Assembly (NCBI GenBank): GCA_025667525.1
Contig: CM046875.1
Span: 528,203,079-528,267,078 of the forward strand
Length of the DNA: 64,000 nucleotides
Source of the DNA: Glebionis coronaria
Lineage: Eukaryota > Streptophyta > Magnoliopsida > Asterales > Asteraceae
Direction: 5' to 3'
The translations under genes and the position numbers were made by a program. Positions 45,877 through 64,000 of the stretch are shown one piece after another. The notes below the pieces were generated by a model. That model saw only the letters and a program-made list of their open reading frames with translations. It was not told the DNA's origin and made no database searches. The stretch's first letter is position 1, and every line of letters begins with the position of its first letter.

Positions 45877-46761
45877 TTAGGACCTGCTGTTGTTGGAGTG
45901 TCCGGCGTTGTTACGGTAATTGTCATTACCGCCACGCCTATCCATAGCAGAACGATCGTTAGTCTGACCGTTTCCCTTGGGCTGATGAGGCTGCTGCTGA
46001 GTAGCCGGCTGAGACCGGTCCCCAGTTTTCTGCCTCTTGTCGGGTCTTTCAGCTTCCCCGAATTCATCTCTCTCCTGCAGCATCTCCAGTTTTCTTGTTG
46101 CATCGGCCACTTGTGCTACAGTGTTGAACGTAGCACACACCAGATTGTTTGCGACCGATGTGCGAAGAGCCCACCTAAAGTGATGTGCCTGCTCTTCAGG
46201 AGTACCTGCTGCCACACCAAGGAAACCAGCCAAGCGAAGAAAGCGCTGCATAAACTCGTTGCTATTCTCCCCAGCTCTCTGTCGGATCCCATGGTACTCT
46301 CTCTTGAGCTTGTCCTGCTCAGCCTTGGGAAAGAACTGCTCCATCACCCTGTCCTTGAACTGAGCCCAAGTCAAACCAGCAACCCACTCATCACCACCTT
46401 CAGATTGCATCAATGCTAACCACCAGTTGAGTACATCGCCTTCGAACCGATAGCATGCCAACCTCGCCTTGTATGCGGGGTCACAGCCCATAGCGTTGAA
46501 AATCTTCTCGATGTGAGCCAACCAGCTTTCAGCATCGCTGGGGCTATCTGTCTTCTCAAAAGCTCGAGGGCGGAGCTTGTTGAATCTCTCTAGCCATACT
46601 GCTAATGTCACTGGAGGAGGAGGAAGAGGTGGCTGATTGTGCTGCTGATTGTTGGCAGCTTGAACTTCAGCCCTGATGTCATTCCTCAGTTGAGGAAGCA
46701 AGGCTTGCATGGCAGCCTGAATTGCAGCATTGAGCTGCTCCTGTTCGCGTGTGAGAACCAT
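45877..46761 (-). pseudogene. Element D gag
   Basis: About 294 codons from ATG 46761 (MVLTREQEQLNAAIQ) on the minus strand. Has a glutamine/alanine-rich N-terminus, then the retrotransposon gag core WLERFNKLRPRAFEKTD ... SWLAHIEKIFNAMGC ... GDVLNWW ... FKDRVMEQFFP, then a QPxxPKGNGQ linker. The frame stops at 45877, whereas the zinc knuckle lies further on in another frame (45520-45560), so a frameshift has split gag. I prefer 46761 over the upstream in-frame ATG at 46824 because the upstream residues are hydrophobic leader-like and AT-driven. Confidence 0.8.
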
Positions 46762-46824
46762 CTGACAGTATAACATAAAACATATGATTAAACAGATCAA
46801 AACATAATATATAAATAAATACAT

Positions 46825-47200
46825 GAAAAAAATTTACACTAAAATTTCACGAGAAAAATTTTATGCAAGAAAATTTTTTGTATGAATGCATGATGCAGTT
46901 TTATGAAAACTTTTGTATGCTCGAGAGTGAACGCCTCTGGTCAGTTCACCCAAAACGAAAGACATAGCGAGGGGACGCCTATGGGTCGGTCCCAAATCTA
47001 AAAGTTTCGATAAAACACATGCGACTAAATAGGGCCAGTCCTGTACCAACCATTACTTAGTCAAAAACCCTGCAACAATGACATGTATATGTATGCTTAA
47101 AAATGATGAATGCATGAAAACAACTGTCAGTTCTAGGAAGACCATAGTGACTACACACTAATCACAGGTCATATATGAGAGCCTACAGGTCGAAGCCTTG
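46825..47200 (-). other. Element D untranslated leader
   Basis: Between PBS and gag start. No gene is seen. Confidence 0.6.
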
Positions 47201-47212
47201 GCTCTGATACCA
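47201..47212 (-). other. Element D primer-binding site
   Basis: The minus strand reads TGGTATCAGAGC (initiator-Met type), four bases after the LTR end GTTACA. Confidence 0.9.
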
Positions 47213-47216
47213 TAAT

Positions 47217-50155
47217 TGTAACACCCCATTTTGGAAATGGAAATATCACAATAGTTATAGCGTGTCATCAAAGCATACAAGGAAAAATGTCTAAACATTA
47301 CTTGACCATAAAAAGGAAAATACCGGAATCAAACATCGGTAGTCCAAAAGTAAAGCTCATCACACACAAACATAGTATAATAAAGGAAAGGACTAAACAA
47401 TGTCCAAAGCATAAGTATCATAAGTAAGGAAATGCATAATGTAAAGAAGGCTAGACAGCTTCCAGTCCATATGCACGTACTCTTAGTGTCTACCAGCGTC
47501 CCTGAGTACCTGCCGTTTTGGGAACATAGAAAAGGAAAACGGCTGAGCAAATACGCTCAGTGCACGGATGTACAATAAAGCATGAATAGAATAAGCATAT
47601 AACATAATAACAGCGGAAGAAAACTAAGTCCCGAGTGACCTGGTTAAGTCTTGATAAAACTGGTTTAATAGTTTGAAAGTCTTACGTTTATCTTATAAAA
47701 ACTGTTTGTCATATTTTACCATTAGTCAATATAGGTCATGAAAATCCACCGTGCATAAATAATTAGAGGGGTGACCTCATCATGCAAATTAGAGGGGCTG
47801 CCTCTAATTTAATATACTGGTTTTTGGGTAGGAGGGATCAGCTCCTTGTGAAGGATGCAAGGCACACACCACATTCACCATGTAATCCTGAATAAAAACA
47901 TGTAACTAGGATGCACCCATACTCCCCACATGATAAATATAAATAAATGGCCAAAAGCTGAAGGGACGCCACGAGCAATCACTCTGCCGTGGTGAAGTCA
48001 TAACATCAGTGCCTCTAATGTTATGGTACCTCCATAACTAGGTGAAACTGGTCATGCATGTATATGGCTATAGGTAATCTTAATTAAACATAAGCAATCA
48101 AACACGTAACTTATACCACGGGAAAACAGTTGGCTGCATACGGGGAATCCTAATAAGGAAAGAATGTCCATACTGAAAGGACGGGAATCCGTACCTTATG
48201 TCTAGTGAACGAGAAAGACGAACTACGAGAATCCTACTTCTGAATCACTAGTGCTACATAAATACGTACATGAATAAGTATCTGCTTACTAAATACATAG
48301 CTGGTTTTATGTCATGTCTTAGCTTATTTTATGTGTTCTTACCATGTTTTACTGCTTTAAAGCCTTAAACTGTGTTAAATCTTATATTCTGTTTAATCTG
48401 ATGAAGTATTTCTGGTATTTCATGTGTTATTATACTTACTGTGTGATAATAAGTAACTTTCCAAAAATAGCAGGTTTCCTAAAATAGAAAGTTTCCAAAA
48501 ATAGAAAGTTTCCAAAAATAGAAAGTTTCCAAAAATAGAAAGTTTCCAAAAATATAAAGTTACCAAAAATATAAAGTTTCCAAAAATAGAAAGTTTCCAA
48601 AAATAGAAAGTTTCCAAAAATAGAAAGTTTCCAAAAATATAAAGTTTCCAAAAATAGATTTACTGCTTAAAATAGATAAGTTTCTAAAAATAGAAAGTTT
48701 CCATAAATAGATTAGCTGCCTTAATTAAATAAGTTTCTAAAAAAATAGAAAGTCTCCATAATTAGAAATAAGCTGGTTAAATAAGCTAAGTATATAAGCC
48801 TAAGTGTTTTTTCATGATTATTTTCTAAGTCATATGGTATATTGTATAGTTTAATAATTATTTCATGTAATTTAATTAAGCTATAGGTTATAATATTTAA
48901 TTAAAGTATAACATGTTTTTAATTAAATAAATTAAACACTTAGGTTAAAATATGTATTATTATATATTAATAATATAACCTAAGTCATGTTAATTAAGTA
49001 ATTATATCCATGGTTTTAAAATAATTAATTAATTATAAGTCTTAAATATATAAATACTTAGGTTAAAATAATTGCATGATCATTTATATTTAAATAACCT
49101 AAGTCATGTTATTAAATTAATCACATCATTTATTAATTTAATTTTAACCTAAGATCATAAACATAAAAAAACTAACATACACCATGAACCGGATCTAGGC
49201 TAAAAACATGAACCAGACATGAAATCGACACCGTACCCCGAACCAACTCGGGGTACCCCGTGTTTCCCTTGCTGCCGTGGGACCCACCCGCACCAACCAA
49301 GACCATATGGTCTTGGTGGTGGTCGTCTTGGCAAACCGAAACCCCTTCGGGTTCGGTTGCAGCCTGCGGCCAGAACAAACACCCCTTAAAAACAACCTTT
49401 TGATTTTATTTAACACCAAAACATGTTAGATCTATGCTTAATTCTTATGTTTTTGTAAAAACATCACATGTTCATAATTTATAAAAAGATTAAATCAAAA
49501 GAAAAGGTTTAAAAAGGTTTTACCGAATTCGTGGATCAAGAGGACGAAGAACCAACACGATCAATCACCAAAACTTTAAGATCAAAGATCAAAAATCACC
49601 TTGTATGGTGGTTTTAGGGTGGCGGCACAAAGAACAAGGAAGAGGAGGTTTTAGGTTTTTCTTAAAATCTTCTGTAAAGTTAATTTGCGTAGTGTAAAAA
49701 TAATTAACCCCCTTTAGTAAATTTGACAAATGGGCTTGGCCCATTTGTCCTTGTTGGTCGCGGGTAGGGACCCCACTTGGGGTACCTGTACCTTTTTCCG
49801 TGTCTCGTTATTTAGTTACTCGTTTGTGATTATTTATGTTCGTGTTTTAAATGTTCTCTTTACGTAAATACCGTGATCTAATATATTTAATTACGCTCGT
49901 AATAAATATATATACGTAATTAATAATAGTTCGTGTTTTAATTACGTTCATGATTTCATGATCGCATGTTCGTGATTAATTATCGTTAAATAATTATTAC
50001 GTGATCGTGCATAGTAAATACTTATCGTGTTCTAACACGTACGTAATACGTAAACTCCTAACACGTAATCGTAATCATGCTATATTAGGAAAGTTTTAAT
50101 CTAGTACGTACGATCCTAAGGGTACTATGCATGGTAAAAGCATGCGGGTTTCACA
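47217..50155 (-). repeat. Element D 5' LTR (full length)
   Basis: 2939 bp, minus strand from TGTGAAACCCGC at 50155 to ...GGTGTTACA at 47217. It shares the 17-base array with the other LTR and has scattered substitutions relative to it. Confidence 0.92.
48457..48657. repeat. 17-base minisatellite in element D 5' LTR
   Basis: About eleven units of GTTTCCAAAAATAGAAA; several have AAATATAAA variants that the other LTR lacks. Confidence 0.9.
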
Positions 50156-50254
50156 AGAATAGTCTTCTATTTATAGCCAACTCTTGCCTTGGAGAGCACC
50201 TTTTTACTCAATGGATAAAAGAGTGGACTACCCATTGGATAAAAGAGTGGACTA
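50156..50254 (-). repeat. Element A 5' LTR, piece 2
   Basis: 99 bp between elements D and E. Begins with D's TSD AGAAT and ends with E's TSD GACTA (50250-50254). Matches 11671-11770 of the 3' LTR, including the 25-base repeats. Confidence 0.9.
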
Positions 50255-53200
50255 TGTGACAATCCGTCAATTTATGGTCGATATTTTATTCTCAATATTT
50301 ATTTGAAAACATTATTTTAATGTTATAATATGAACTCACTTATTTTTGGGAAGAAATTTGGATTTACGTCTTGAAGTAGCATCGACTACGTCTAAACCGG
50401 AGGATTCTACGTTACGTTCTTACGTTTACATACACCGTCTTTGGTGACAGTCCGACATTTCAGGAAATAAATTTATCCGTGAATATTATTTTGGAGTTTT
50501 AAATTTGTGTTGGTTCATAAACTCACAAATTTACGAGATGAGATTAGGACTTACGTTCATAATTTAGCGTCTTTTACGACTAAACCGGAAACCCTAGGTT
50601 TACGTATTTACGTTTTTGAACTCCGTTTTTGATGAGACAATTTTTATTAGATTCGTTTTGTGCCGTAGATTCATAATTTATAAAAAAAGTTTTTCGTAAA
50701 ACGACCCGAGGGCACGTAAATCGAGGAATCTAGAATCGAGGAGTACCCGTAAATTAGTGGAGATGAGACAAGTGGGACACTTGTCCCACCCCCACTATGG
50801 GCTAATATTAACAAGCCAACACACACCCATGGTGCCATATTTTTACAAGCTAAGGGACACATGTCCCATACACTTGACCAAAAACCACTAACACCTCAAA
50901 ACCACTAGCTTCTTTCCCACTTTTCACATACATGCAATTTTAATCAAAAAAATTATCCATCTCTCTTTCTCTCCCTATGTTGAACGTCCAACACCACCCC
51001 AAAACACCCATCTTCATCATAATTTTAACCACAAACTTTATCTATAATCAACATATGTTGATCACTACTTAAAAAGAAGAAGATTGGAGGTGATTTTAAC
51101 ATATAAAAAGGAGTTTTCATGGAGGTCTTTGGGCTGATTTTCAAGAAGGATTTTAGGGCTGATTTGTTGAAGTTTTCTTCAAATCCTTGGTAATCTTGAA
51201 GCTGGTCTTGATATTTCATAAGATTGATTACCAAAACCAAGCCTTGTTCATCCAAAATCTCAACCTTTTCATTACTAATGGTGGTATAGAGATTGTTCTT
51301 CCTATCCTCTTGTTATTTTGATTATGTAATCTTGTATTTCCTTCTTAAATGTATATATGTATGATGATATATGATGATAAAAATATTGTGTGGGGATTTG
51401 GTGTTGATAATCATGGGTAAAAAGATGAAAAACTATATGTAGAAAGGTTAAAATCATGCTTAAAATGATGGCTGTATAAAACAGTAAAGAACCATGTGAT
51501 GAACTGATAAAATAGCTTGAATATGTTAATATACAGTAAGATATGAGTCTTGTACATATGTGAGAGTTTTCCATGCAATGGAATCATTATAATGAGTGAG
51601 ATATGATCAAAACAAGTTTAGAGTACCAATCTGAATAGTCAGTTTTGGACGGACTGTTAAGGATATTTAGAGTTGTATTGAGCAGTAGCTAAAACTAAGT
51701 TAATTGTAGCACATATCATTTAGTTTATGGTGTCCAAAAATGAGCTTCTATCTCCTTGTAGAACTCAAGATATGGTAAAAATGGTGAAAGTGAAAGTAAA
51801 AATCAGATTTTGGGAAATTAAAGTATAATAGTATTATATAAGCACTCAAATAAAAATAGTATAAAATGTGAATTAAAACCCACTAACTTATATAATACAT
51901 TTATATAAATATTTATAAGGATGAATAAATGGAAATTTTATAAAATTGGTAGTTTAATAAGTTTTATAAGTTATAAAACTATGAACATGATTTTTACGAC
52001 TTTTTCGGCTATTACCGTAAAATTAACGTTTTTGTTAAATAAAACTTAGACGGTTGGACCCGTCTAATGTAAACTTTTATAAACTCATATACTTATATAT
52101 AAACATATATAACAAGTAAAAACCGATAAAACCCAAACTATAAAACATACGGACATTAACGGGCTAAGTTAACGTTATTGGACTAATAATACAACAAAAT
52201 GGACTAAAACACTTGTAAACTTATTTATTGGGCTTAACCCATTTAGGCCCAACATGTAAAGTGTAAATACTGATGATACAAGTATAAAATGGATTAATAC
52301 AAGTTAAAGAACTTATAATAAGCTTATTGGACTTAAAACATGTAAATAGGTCAAACTAGTAAACTAGTAAGAAGCTACCAAAACATAAACACTAAAATAA
52401 GTAAAAGAGAATATGTAAACCTAATTGATCATCATATATATATAATCATCATATGTATACACAATTGTTACTTTGATAAAGTCATTGGACAAAAGTCTAA
52501 GACGAGTATTATTTGTCTAGGTTTTCGTGATTGAAGCACGTACCGTACGTCCGAATTGCCGATAACCCGCTTTCTCACATCAACGTGAGTTCATAGCCTC
52601 GCACTCTTTTAAATGTTTTTATGAGATGTTTTATAAACCCTCGAGGGAGATAACATGTTAGTTTTACTAAAATAGGACATCATTTGTCCCGATTGCTTGT
52701 TTATTGATTTGGACCCGAATGATTGTATGACCCGATGAATGATTTTATGACCCGATAGATGAAATGAAATGGATTATTAAAGTTAGGTTATGTCACTAAA
52801 AGTCCCATTAGCATGAATTTTAAACTACCGGGATTTGGTAGACGCTTATGCATATGATAGTACTATTTGTGGACGATCACCCCAGTTCGCGCCTTGACGG
52901 TTGATCCCCGTCGTGCCACATTGATTGGTAAGCGAATTTATGTATGAGAAGATTTACACAAGCGTGATTATTGTGACGACACGCTAATTTAGATGGGCAA
53001 ATGAGTTTCGGGCTAGCTACCCGTTGTTTGTTGTAGTAAGGTAACAATGTCATGCGGCTTATAATAATCCAATTAACGAAATACTGCTTTATGCATTGAA
53101 TTACGATATATTGCCTGACTAGCAATACAGGGTCTTATCATTGATATTATGTCAGTGTTTTGGTTTTATATAACCATATTCATATAACGGTTTTTATTTA

Positions 53201-53725
53201 ATCTATACAACTTTATAAAACGTATTGTATGATGTTTTTAACGACAATGGTTCGTATAATGATTTTGAAGGCGAAAGCCTATATTATGATTTTGATAAGG
53301 ATTTTTATAAAATGACTTTGGCTATTTTATGGCCTATTACAAAGATTTGTACAAAACGATTTTCGGTAATAATTTTATACCGATGTCATATTGATGGTAT
53401 TTATTAAACTCTATGAATTCACTCGGCGTTATCACTGACCTTTTCTTTTAACATGTTTTATCTCAGGTACTTGAAGGTAATTCTCGGGAAGACAACAAGA
53501 ATTCATGGCCCGCACTTAAATAACAATTTCCATTCAAATCTTTTGTAAAATTGTATGAAATGACCATGACTTGGGACCTATATAAATTTGATATTTATTA
53601 ATGGAAATGCTTTATTATTAAACGACGCGATTTTTATGCGTTTTCTATAATGTGAGTAATGTGCTATCCCGTAACACCGACGAGTCTTCCGCTGTATTGA
53701 GATATATAAATTTGGGGGTGTTACA
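50255..53725 (+). repeat. Element E 5' LTR
   Basis: 3471 bp from TGTGACAATCCG to GGGTGTTACA. Divergence from the 3' LTR is a few per cent by eye. Short open frames on the minus strand occur at the same place in both LTRs and have no family match. It also holds a run of short tetrad-like ATCAACATATGTTGAT palindromes near 51047-51062. Confidence 0.92.
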
Positions 53726-53728
53726 GTT

Positions 53729-53740
53729 TGGTACCAGAAC
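53729..53740 (+). other. Element E primer-binding site (diverged)
   Basis: TGGTACCAGAAC, two differences from TGGTATCAGAGC, three bases after the LTR. Confidence 0.65.
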
Positions 53741-53828
53741 TCTCGTTATAGAGAACGAAATATTTTTAAAACTAAGGTTTTGAATTAAACATTTCAAAAT
53801 CTTTTAACTATAAACATTTTTCTAAAAA

Positions 53829-59170
<5,342 letters not shown>

Positions 59171-59185
59171 TTTAGGGGTAAATGC
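59171..59185 (+). other. Element E polypurine tract (weak)
   Basis: TTTAGGGGTAAATGC just before the 3' LTR. A similar CTGTTTAGGGGTAAATG occurs internally near 57264-57282. Confidence 0.55.
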
Positions 59186-62100
59186 TGTGACAATCCGTCA
59201 ATTTATGGTCGATATTTTATTCTCAATATTATTTGAAAACATTATTTTAATGTTATAATATGAACTCACTTATTTTTGGGAAGAAATTTGGATTTACGTC
59301 TTGAAGTAGCATCGACTACGTCTAAACCGGAGGATTCTACGTTACGTGCTTACGTTTACATACACCGTCTTTGGTGACAGTCTGACATTTCAGGAAATAA
59401 ATTTATCCGTGAATATTATTTTGGAGTTTTAAATTTGTGTTGGTTCATAAACTCACAAATTTACGAGAAGAGATTAGGACTTACGTTCATAATTTAGCGT
59501 CTTTTACGACTAAACCGGAAACCCTAGGTTTACGTATTTACGTTTTTGAACTCCGTTTTTGATGAGACATTTTTTATTAGAATCGTTTTGTGCCGTAGAT
59601 TCATAATTTATAAAAAAGTTTTTCGTAAAACGACCCGAGGGCACGTAAATCGAGGAAACTAGAATCGAGGAGTACCCGTAAATTAGTGGAGATGAGACAA
59701 GTGGGACACTTGTCCCACCCCCACTATTAGCTAATATTAACAAGCCAACACACACCCATGGTGCCATATTTTTACAAGCTAAGGGACACATGTCCCATAC
59801 ACTTGACCAAAAACCACTAACACCTCAAAACCACTAGCTTCTTTCCCAGTTTTCACATACATGCAATTTTAATCAAAAAAATTATCCATCTCTCTTTCTC
59901 TCCCTATGTTGAACGTCCAACACCACCCCAAAACACCATCTTCATCATAATTTTAACCACAAACTTTATCTATAATCAACATATGTTGATCACTACTTAA
60001 AAAGAAGAAGATTGGAGGTGATTTTAACATATAAAAAGGAGTTTTCATGGAGGTCTTTGGGCTGATTTTCAAGAAGGATTTAAGGGCGGATTTGTTGAAG
60101 GTGTCTTCATATCCTTGGTAATAATGAAGGTGGTCTTGATATTTCATACGATTGATTACCAAAACCAAGCCTTGTTCATCCAAAATCTCAACCTTTTCAT
60201 CACTAATGGTGGTATAAAGATTGTTCTTCCTATCCTCTTGTTATTTTGATTATGTAATCTTGTATTTTCTTCTTAAATGTATATATGTATGATGATATAT
60301 GATGATAAAAATATTGTGTGGGGATTTGGTGTTGATAATCATGGTTAAAAAGATGAAAAACTATATGTAGAAAGGTTAAAATCATGCTTAAAATGATGGC
60401 TGTATAAAACAGTAAAGAACCATGTGATGAACTGATAAAATTGCTTGAATAGATTAATATACAGTAAGCTATGTGTCTTGTACGCATGTGAGAGTTGTCC
60501 ATGCAATGGAATCATTATAATGAGTGAGATATCATCAAAACAAGTTTAGAGTACCAATCTGAATAGTCAGTTTTGGACTGACTGTTAAGGATATTTAGAG
60601 TTGGATTGAGCAGTAGCTAAAACTAAGTTAATTGTAGCACATATCATTTAGTTTATGGTGTCCAAAAATGAGCTTCTATCTCCTTGTAGAACTCATGATA
60701 TGGTAAAAATGGTGAAAGTGAAAGTAAAAATCAGATTTTGGGAAATTAAAGTATAATAGTATTATATAAGCACTCAAATAAAAATAGTATAAAATGTGAA
60801 TTAAAACCAACTAACTTATATAATACATTTATATAAATATGTATAAGGATGAATAAATGGACATTTTATAAATTGGTAGTTTAATAAGTTTTATAAGTTA
60901 TAAAACTATAAACATGATTTTTACGACTTTTCGGCTATTACCGTAAAATTAACGTTTTTGTTAAATAAAACTTAGACGGTTGGACCCGTCTAATGTAAAC
61001 TTTTATGAACTCATATACTGATATATAAACATATATAACAAGTAAAAACCGATAAAACCGAACTATAAAACATACGGACATTAACGGGCTAAGTTAACGT
61101 TATTGGACTAATAATACAACAAAATGGACTAAAACACTTGTAAACTTATTTATTGGGCTTAACCCATTTAGGCCCAACATGTAAAGTGTAAATACTGATG
61201 ATACAAGTATAAAATGGATTAATACAAGTTAAAGAACTTATAATAAGCTTATTGGACTTAAAACATGTAAATAGGTCAAACTAGTAAACTAGTAAGAAGC
61301 TACCAAAACATAAACACTAAAATGAGTAAAAGAGAATATGTAAACCCACTTGATCATCATATATATATATAATCATCATATGTATAAATAATTGTTATTT
61401 TGATAAAGTCATTGGACAAAAGTCTATGACGATTATTATTTGTCTAGGTTTCCGTGATTGAGGCACGTACCGTACGTCCGAATTGCCGATAACCCGCTTT
61501 CCCACATCAACGTGAGTTCATAGCCTCGCACTCTTTTAAATGTTTTTATGAGATGTTTTATAAACCCGCGAGGGAGATAACATGTTAGTTTTACTAAAAT
61601 AGGACACCATTTGTCCCGATTGCTTGTTTATTGATTTGGACCCGAATGATTGTATGACCCGATGAATGATTTTATGACCCGATAGATGAAATGAAATGGA
61701 TTATTAAAGTTAGGTTATGTCACTAAAAGTTCCATTAGCATGAATTGTGAACTACCGGGATTTGGTAGACGCTTATGCATATGATAGTACAAGATCACCC
61801 CAGTTCGCGCCTTGACGGTTGATCCCCGTCGTGCCACATTGATTGGTAAGCGAATTTATGTATGAGAAGATTTACACAAGCGTGACTATTGTGACGACAC
61901 GCTAATTTAGATGGGCAAATGAGTTTCGGGCTAGCTACCCGTTGTTTGTTGTAGTAAGGTAACAATGTCATGCGGCTTATAATAATCCAATTAACGAAAT
62001 ACTGCTTTATGCATTGAATTACGATATATTGCCTGACTAGCAATACAGGGTCTTATCATTGATATTATGTTCGTGTTTTAGTTTTATATAACCATATTCA

Positions 62101-62645
62101 TATAACGGTTTTTATTTAATCTATACAACGTTATAAAACGTATTGTATGATGTTTTTAACGACAATGGTTCGTATAATGATTTTGAAGGCGAAAGCCTAT
62201 ATTATGATTTTGATAAGGATTTGTATAAAATGACTTTGGCTATTTTATGGCCTATTACAATGATTTGTACAAAATGATTTTCGGTAATAATTTTTTATAT
62301 CGATGTTATATTGATGGTATTTATTAAACTCTATGAATTCACTCGGCGTTATCGCTGACCTTTTCTTTTAACATGTTTTATCTCAGGTACTTGAAGGTAA
62401 TTCTCGGGAAGACAACAAGAATTCATGGCCCGCACTTAAATAACAATTTCCATTCAAATCTTTTGTAAAATTGTATGAAATGACCATGACTTGGGACCTA
62501 TGTAAATTTGATATTTATGAATGGAAATGCTTTATTATTAAACGACGCGATTTTTATGCGTTGTATATAATGTGAGTAATGTGCTATCCCGTAACACCAA
62601 CGAGTCTTCCGCTGTATTGAGTTATATAAATTTGGGGGTGTTACA
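59186..62645 (+). repeat. Element E 3' LTR
   Basis: 3460 bp, ends GGGTGTTACA, followed by GACTA. Differences from the 5' LTR are scattered substitutions and short indels, such as one near 61791. Confidence 0.92.
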
Positions 62646-63084
62646 GACTACCCATTGGATAAAAGGATGCACCTTATATTCTTGGAGCCCAAATTCAAAA
62701 TTTGAAATTTGAATTTATTTTCTTCCCTCCATCTTCTAGAAGTAAATTCAAAATTTGAATTTTGAATTTATTAGTTTCCCTCCATCTTCTAGAAGCTTCC
62801 AAAAATCTTGAGTAAGCCTAAACCGGCTTGACTGCCCGCGGTTCTATATCTTCTCGTGGTTCGATATCACTAAGGAACCGCGTGTTCTATAAGAGAACCG
62901 CGTGTCCTTCTTGTCTTTCATGACGAATGTAATCTTCAAGGTGTCGAGAGAAGTATACATAAGTATGCTTGAGTGATTACGAGTACCTTACACATTTTAC
63001 ATTATGTATTGCGAGTTATACGTTTGTCATCACCAAAACATAAATGGATCATCTTGATTAAACATCGTAATATTTGCACTAACA
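62646..63084 (-). repeat. Element A 5' LTR, piece 3 (start of the element)
   Basis: Resumes the 25-base repeat array after element E and ends at 63084, where the minus strand begins TGTTAGTGC. Matches 11772-12209. Confidence 0.9.
62836..62905. repeat. GCGGTTCC four-arm module 10 (element A 5' LTR, upstream end)
   Basis: Allelic to module 1. Here the last arm is GAACCGCG (in module 1 it is GAACCACA), and the second arm is GTGGTTC (there GCGGTTC); both differences are at CpG sites. Confidence 0.75.
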
Positions 63085-64000
63085 AAGAATACAAGAAAAC
63101 ATAATACATTGGAAAATTCAAGAAGCACGAATAAAAAGAATAAAATAATGCTGGGAAAGTACGGGTTCTCACATCTGGAAACGACTAAAAAGAGCAGGGC
63201 TTGTCCGGGGCAAGGTATGCAGGTATGAAAGATGAAGGTTGAAAGCGGGGGAGTTCTTCTACTGCATGTTCAGAGAAAGACTTCCCCCATGGCATAGCTC
63301 AGGCATTCAATCATGGGAGGGTCACAGGATTCTTCTCCTAAGCGCATGTGTAGCTCCCCAGGGTGTTCATTTAAGTTCTCATACATCCCGCTACAGTTTT
63401 TCTTGGTAAACAATTATTTATCTTTCGCCCAGGGGAACGCGACAATCAGAGAAGAGATAAGGGTAATGTTACAATGAATGAGGATAGGTGTTGAAAGAGG
63501 ACTTACTCTCCTTATTGAGAGAGCGCTAAAAGTCAACTAGATGACTCCATACTACTGGCCTAAAAGTGGATAGAGGAATTCCTCTAAGCCGTATGATCAA
63601 TTTTAATAACATTTCTCGATGCTTCTCTACACAGACCTTTCTTCTGGTTGATTCGAACCAATCATGCGACTTTCCTTTTAGTAGATAGTAAGAAAAAATA
63701 TATTGTACCATTCATATCAAAAGAAAATACTAAACTAGAAAAAAAAGTTTGATAGGTGGTCATCAGTGAGGGCCTTCATACTATCTACTACATAATCAGT
63801 CACTTTTTCCTCGTAATTCTCAATTGTCAGATTATGCCCTTGCGACTCTAAATAAACTAAATCCATTGAGAAACCAAAAATCATAATAAGAGAGACGCTC
63901 ATAAAAAAATTATGGAGACATTCTGGATTGAGAATCAAATTATTCCCTCCAGACAGAAAGTGACTTTTTCTTGTACGAGTAGTGAAGAACTAAACGAGAA
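63085..64000. other. Flanking DNA outside element A, unassigned
   Basis: Not similar to any element in the window and less AT-biased around 63150-63480. On the minus strand there are open stretches at 63938-63735 (ending ...ALTDDHLSNFFF), 63711-63526 and about 63390-63280 (MYENLNEHPGELHMRLGEES...). They could be exons, organelle-derived DNA or chance. I recognise none of them. The first bases, AAGAA, would be element A's TSD. Confidence 0.4.

Larger units (their letters stand above)
39373..50155 (-). mobile_element. Element D: Tekay/Del-like chromovirus (decayed)
   Basis: 10,783 bp, minus strand, exact TSD AGAAT (39368-39372 and 50156-50160). The 5' LTR is 47217-50155, the 3' LTR 39373-41973, the PBS 47201-47212 and the PPT about 41974-41988. 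It encodes gag, protease, RT, RNase H, integrase and a chromodomain-like end, all on the minus strand and broken by several stops and frameshifts. Confidence 0.93.

Noticed and set aside
49172..49419. Overlapping small frames in D's LTRs (also 41014-41238)
   Set aside because: Several frames are open at once over a GC-rich patch in AT-rich LTR; no family match.
51302..51574. Minus-strand frames repeated at 60230-60502 and other places in E's LTRs
   Set aside because: Repeated only because the LTR is present twice; no sign of codon constraint or known domain.

Overview
The window is repetitive, gene-poor plant nuclear DNA, almost certainly from an angiosperm. It is AT-rich and almost wholly made of LTR retrotransposons inserted into one another. 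I see no convincing host gene, no rRNA or tRNA gene and no CRISPR array. Labels below (A to G) are mine. The order of insertion is read from LTR ends, primer-binding sites (PBS), polypurine tracts (PPT) and, for four insertions, exact target-site duplications (TSD).

Layout. Element G (1-5682, minus strand, Athila/Ogre-type PBS) ends inside element F (5683-10781, plus strand, 3' part of a Ty3/gypsy Tat-lineage element). F abuts one LTR of element A, the outermost unit (10782-63084, minus strand). A is a large element without a recognisable pol. It has an initiator-Met-type PBS and a Sirevirus-like PPT, and its 5' LTR is split into three pieces. A's interior holds an 8-bp-TSD hAT-type MITE (13027-13356) and, in the opposite orientation, element B (13674-34170, TSD ATATA). 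B is a related pol-less element with three small open reading frames. B is in turn broken by element C (18927-30020, TSD CATGG), a nearly complete Tat element with a gag-pol frame and a spliced gene on the antisense strand. A's 5' LTR was hit by element D (39373-50155, minus, TSD AGAAT, Tekay/Del-like chromovirus) and element E (50255-62645, plus, TSD GACTA, long near-identical LTRs around a badly decayed pol). From 63085 to the end is unassigned flanking DNA.

How the parts relate. A and B belong to one superfamily: same LTR motifs, same PBS type, four reiterated AAGGGGGAG-type tracts, and a homologous proline-rich reading frame. Both carry a recurring four-arm inverted-repeat module built on GCGGTTCC, found ten times here. 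Neither encodes an RT or integrase, so they would need enzymes from elsewhere. B also encodes an Athila-ORF1-like frame and two related proline-rich proteins sharing a C-terminal His-Gly-x-Ser-Cys-x-Cys signature. C and F share pol but have strongly diverged antisense genes. No element in the window looks autonomous: C has an RT frameshift and a lost integrase glutamate, D has several stops and frameshifts, and E is decayed throughout.

The most unusual items are the GCGGTTCC modules, the paired Cys-motif proteins of B, the contrast in E between fresh LTRs and ruined coding DNA, and the duplicated LTR-PBS unit of G.
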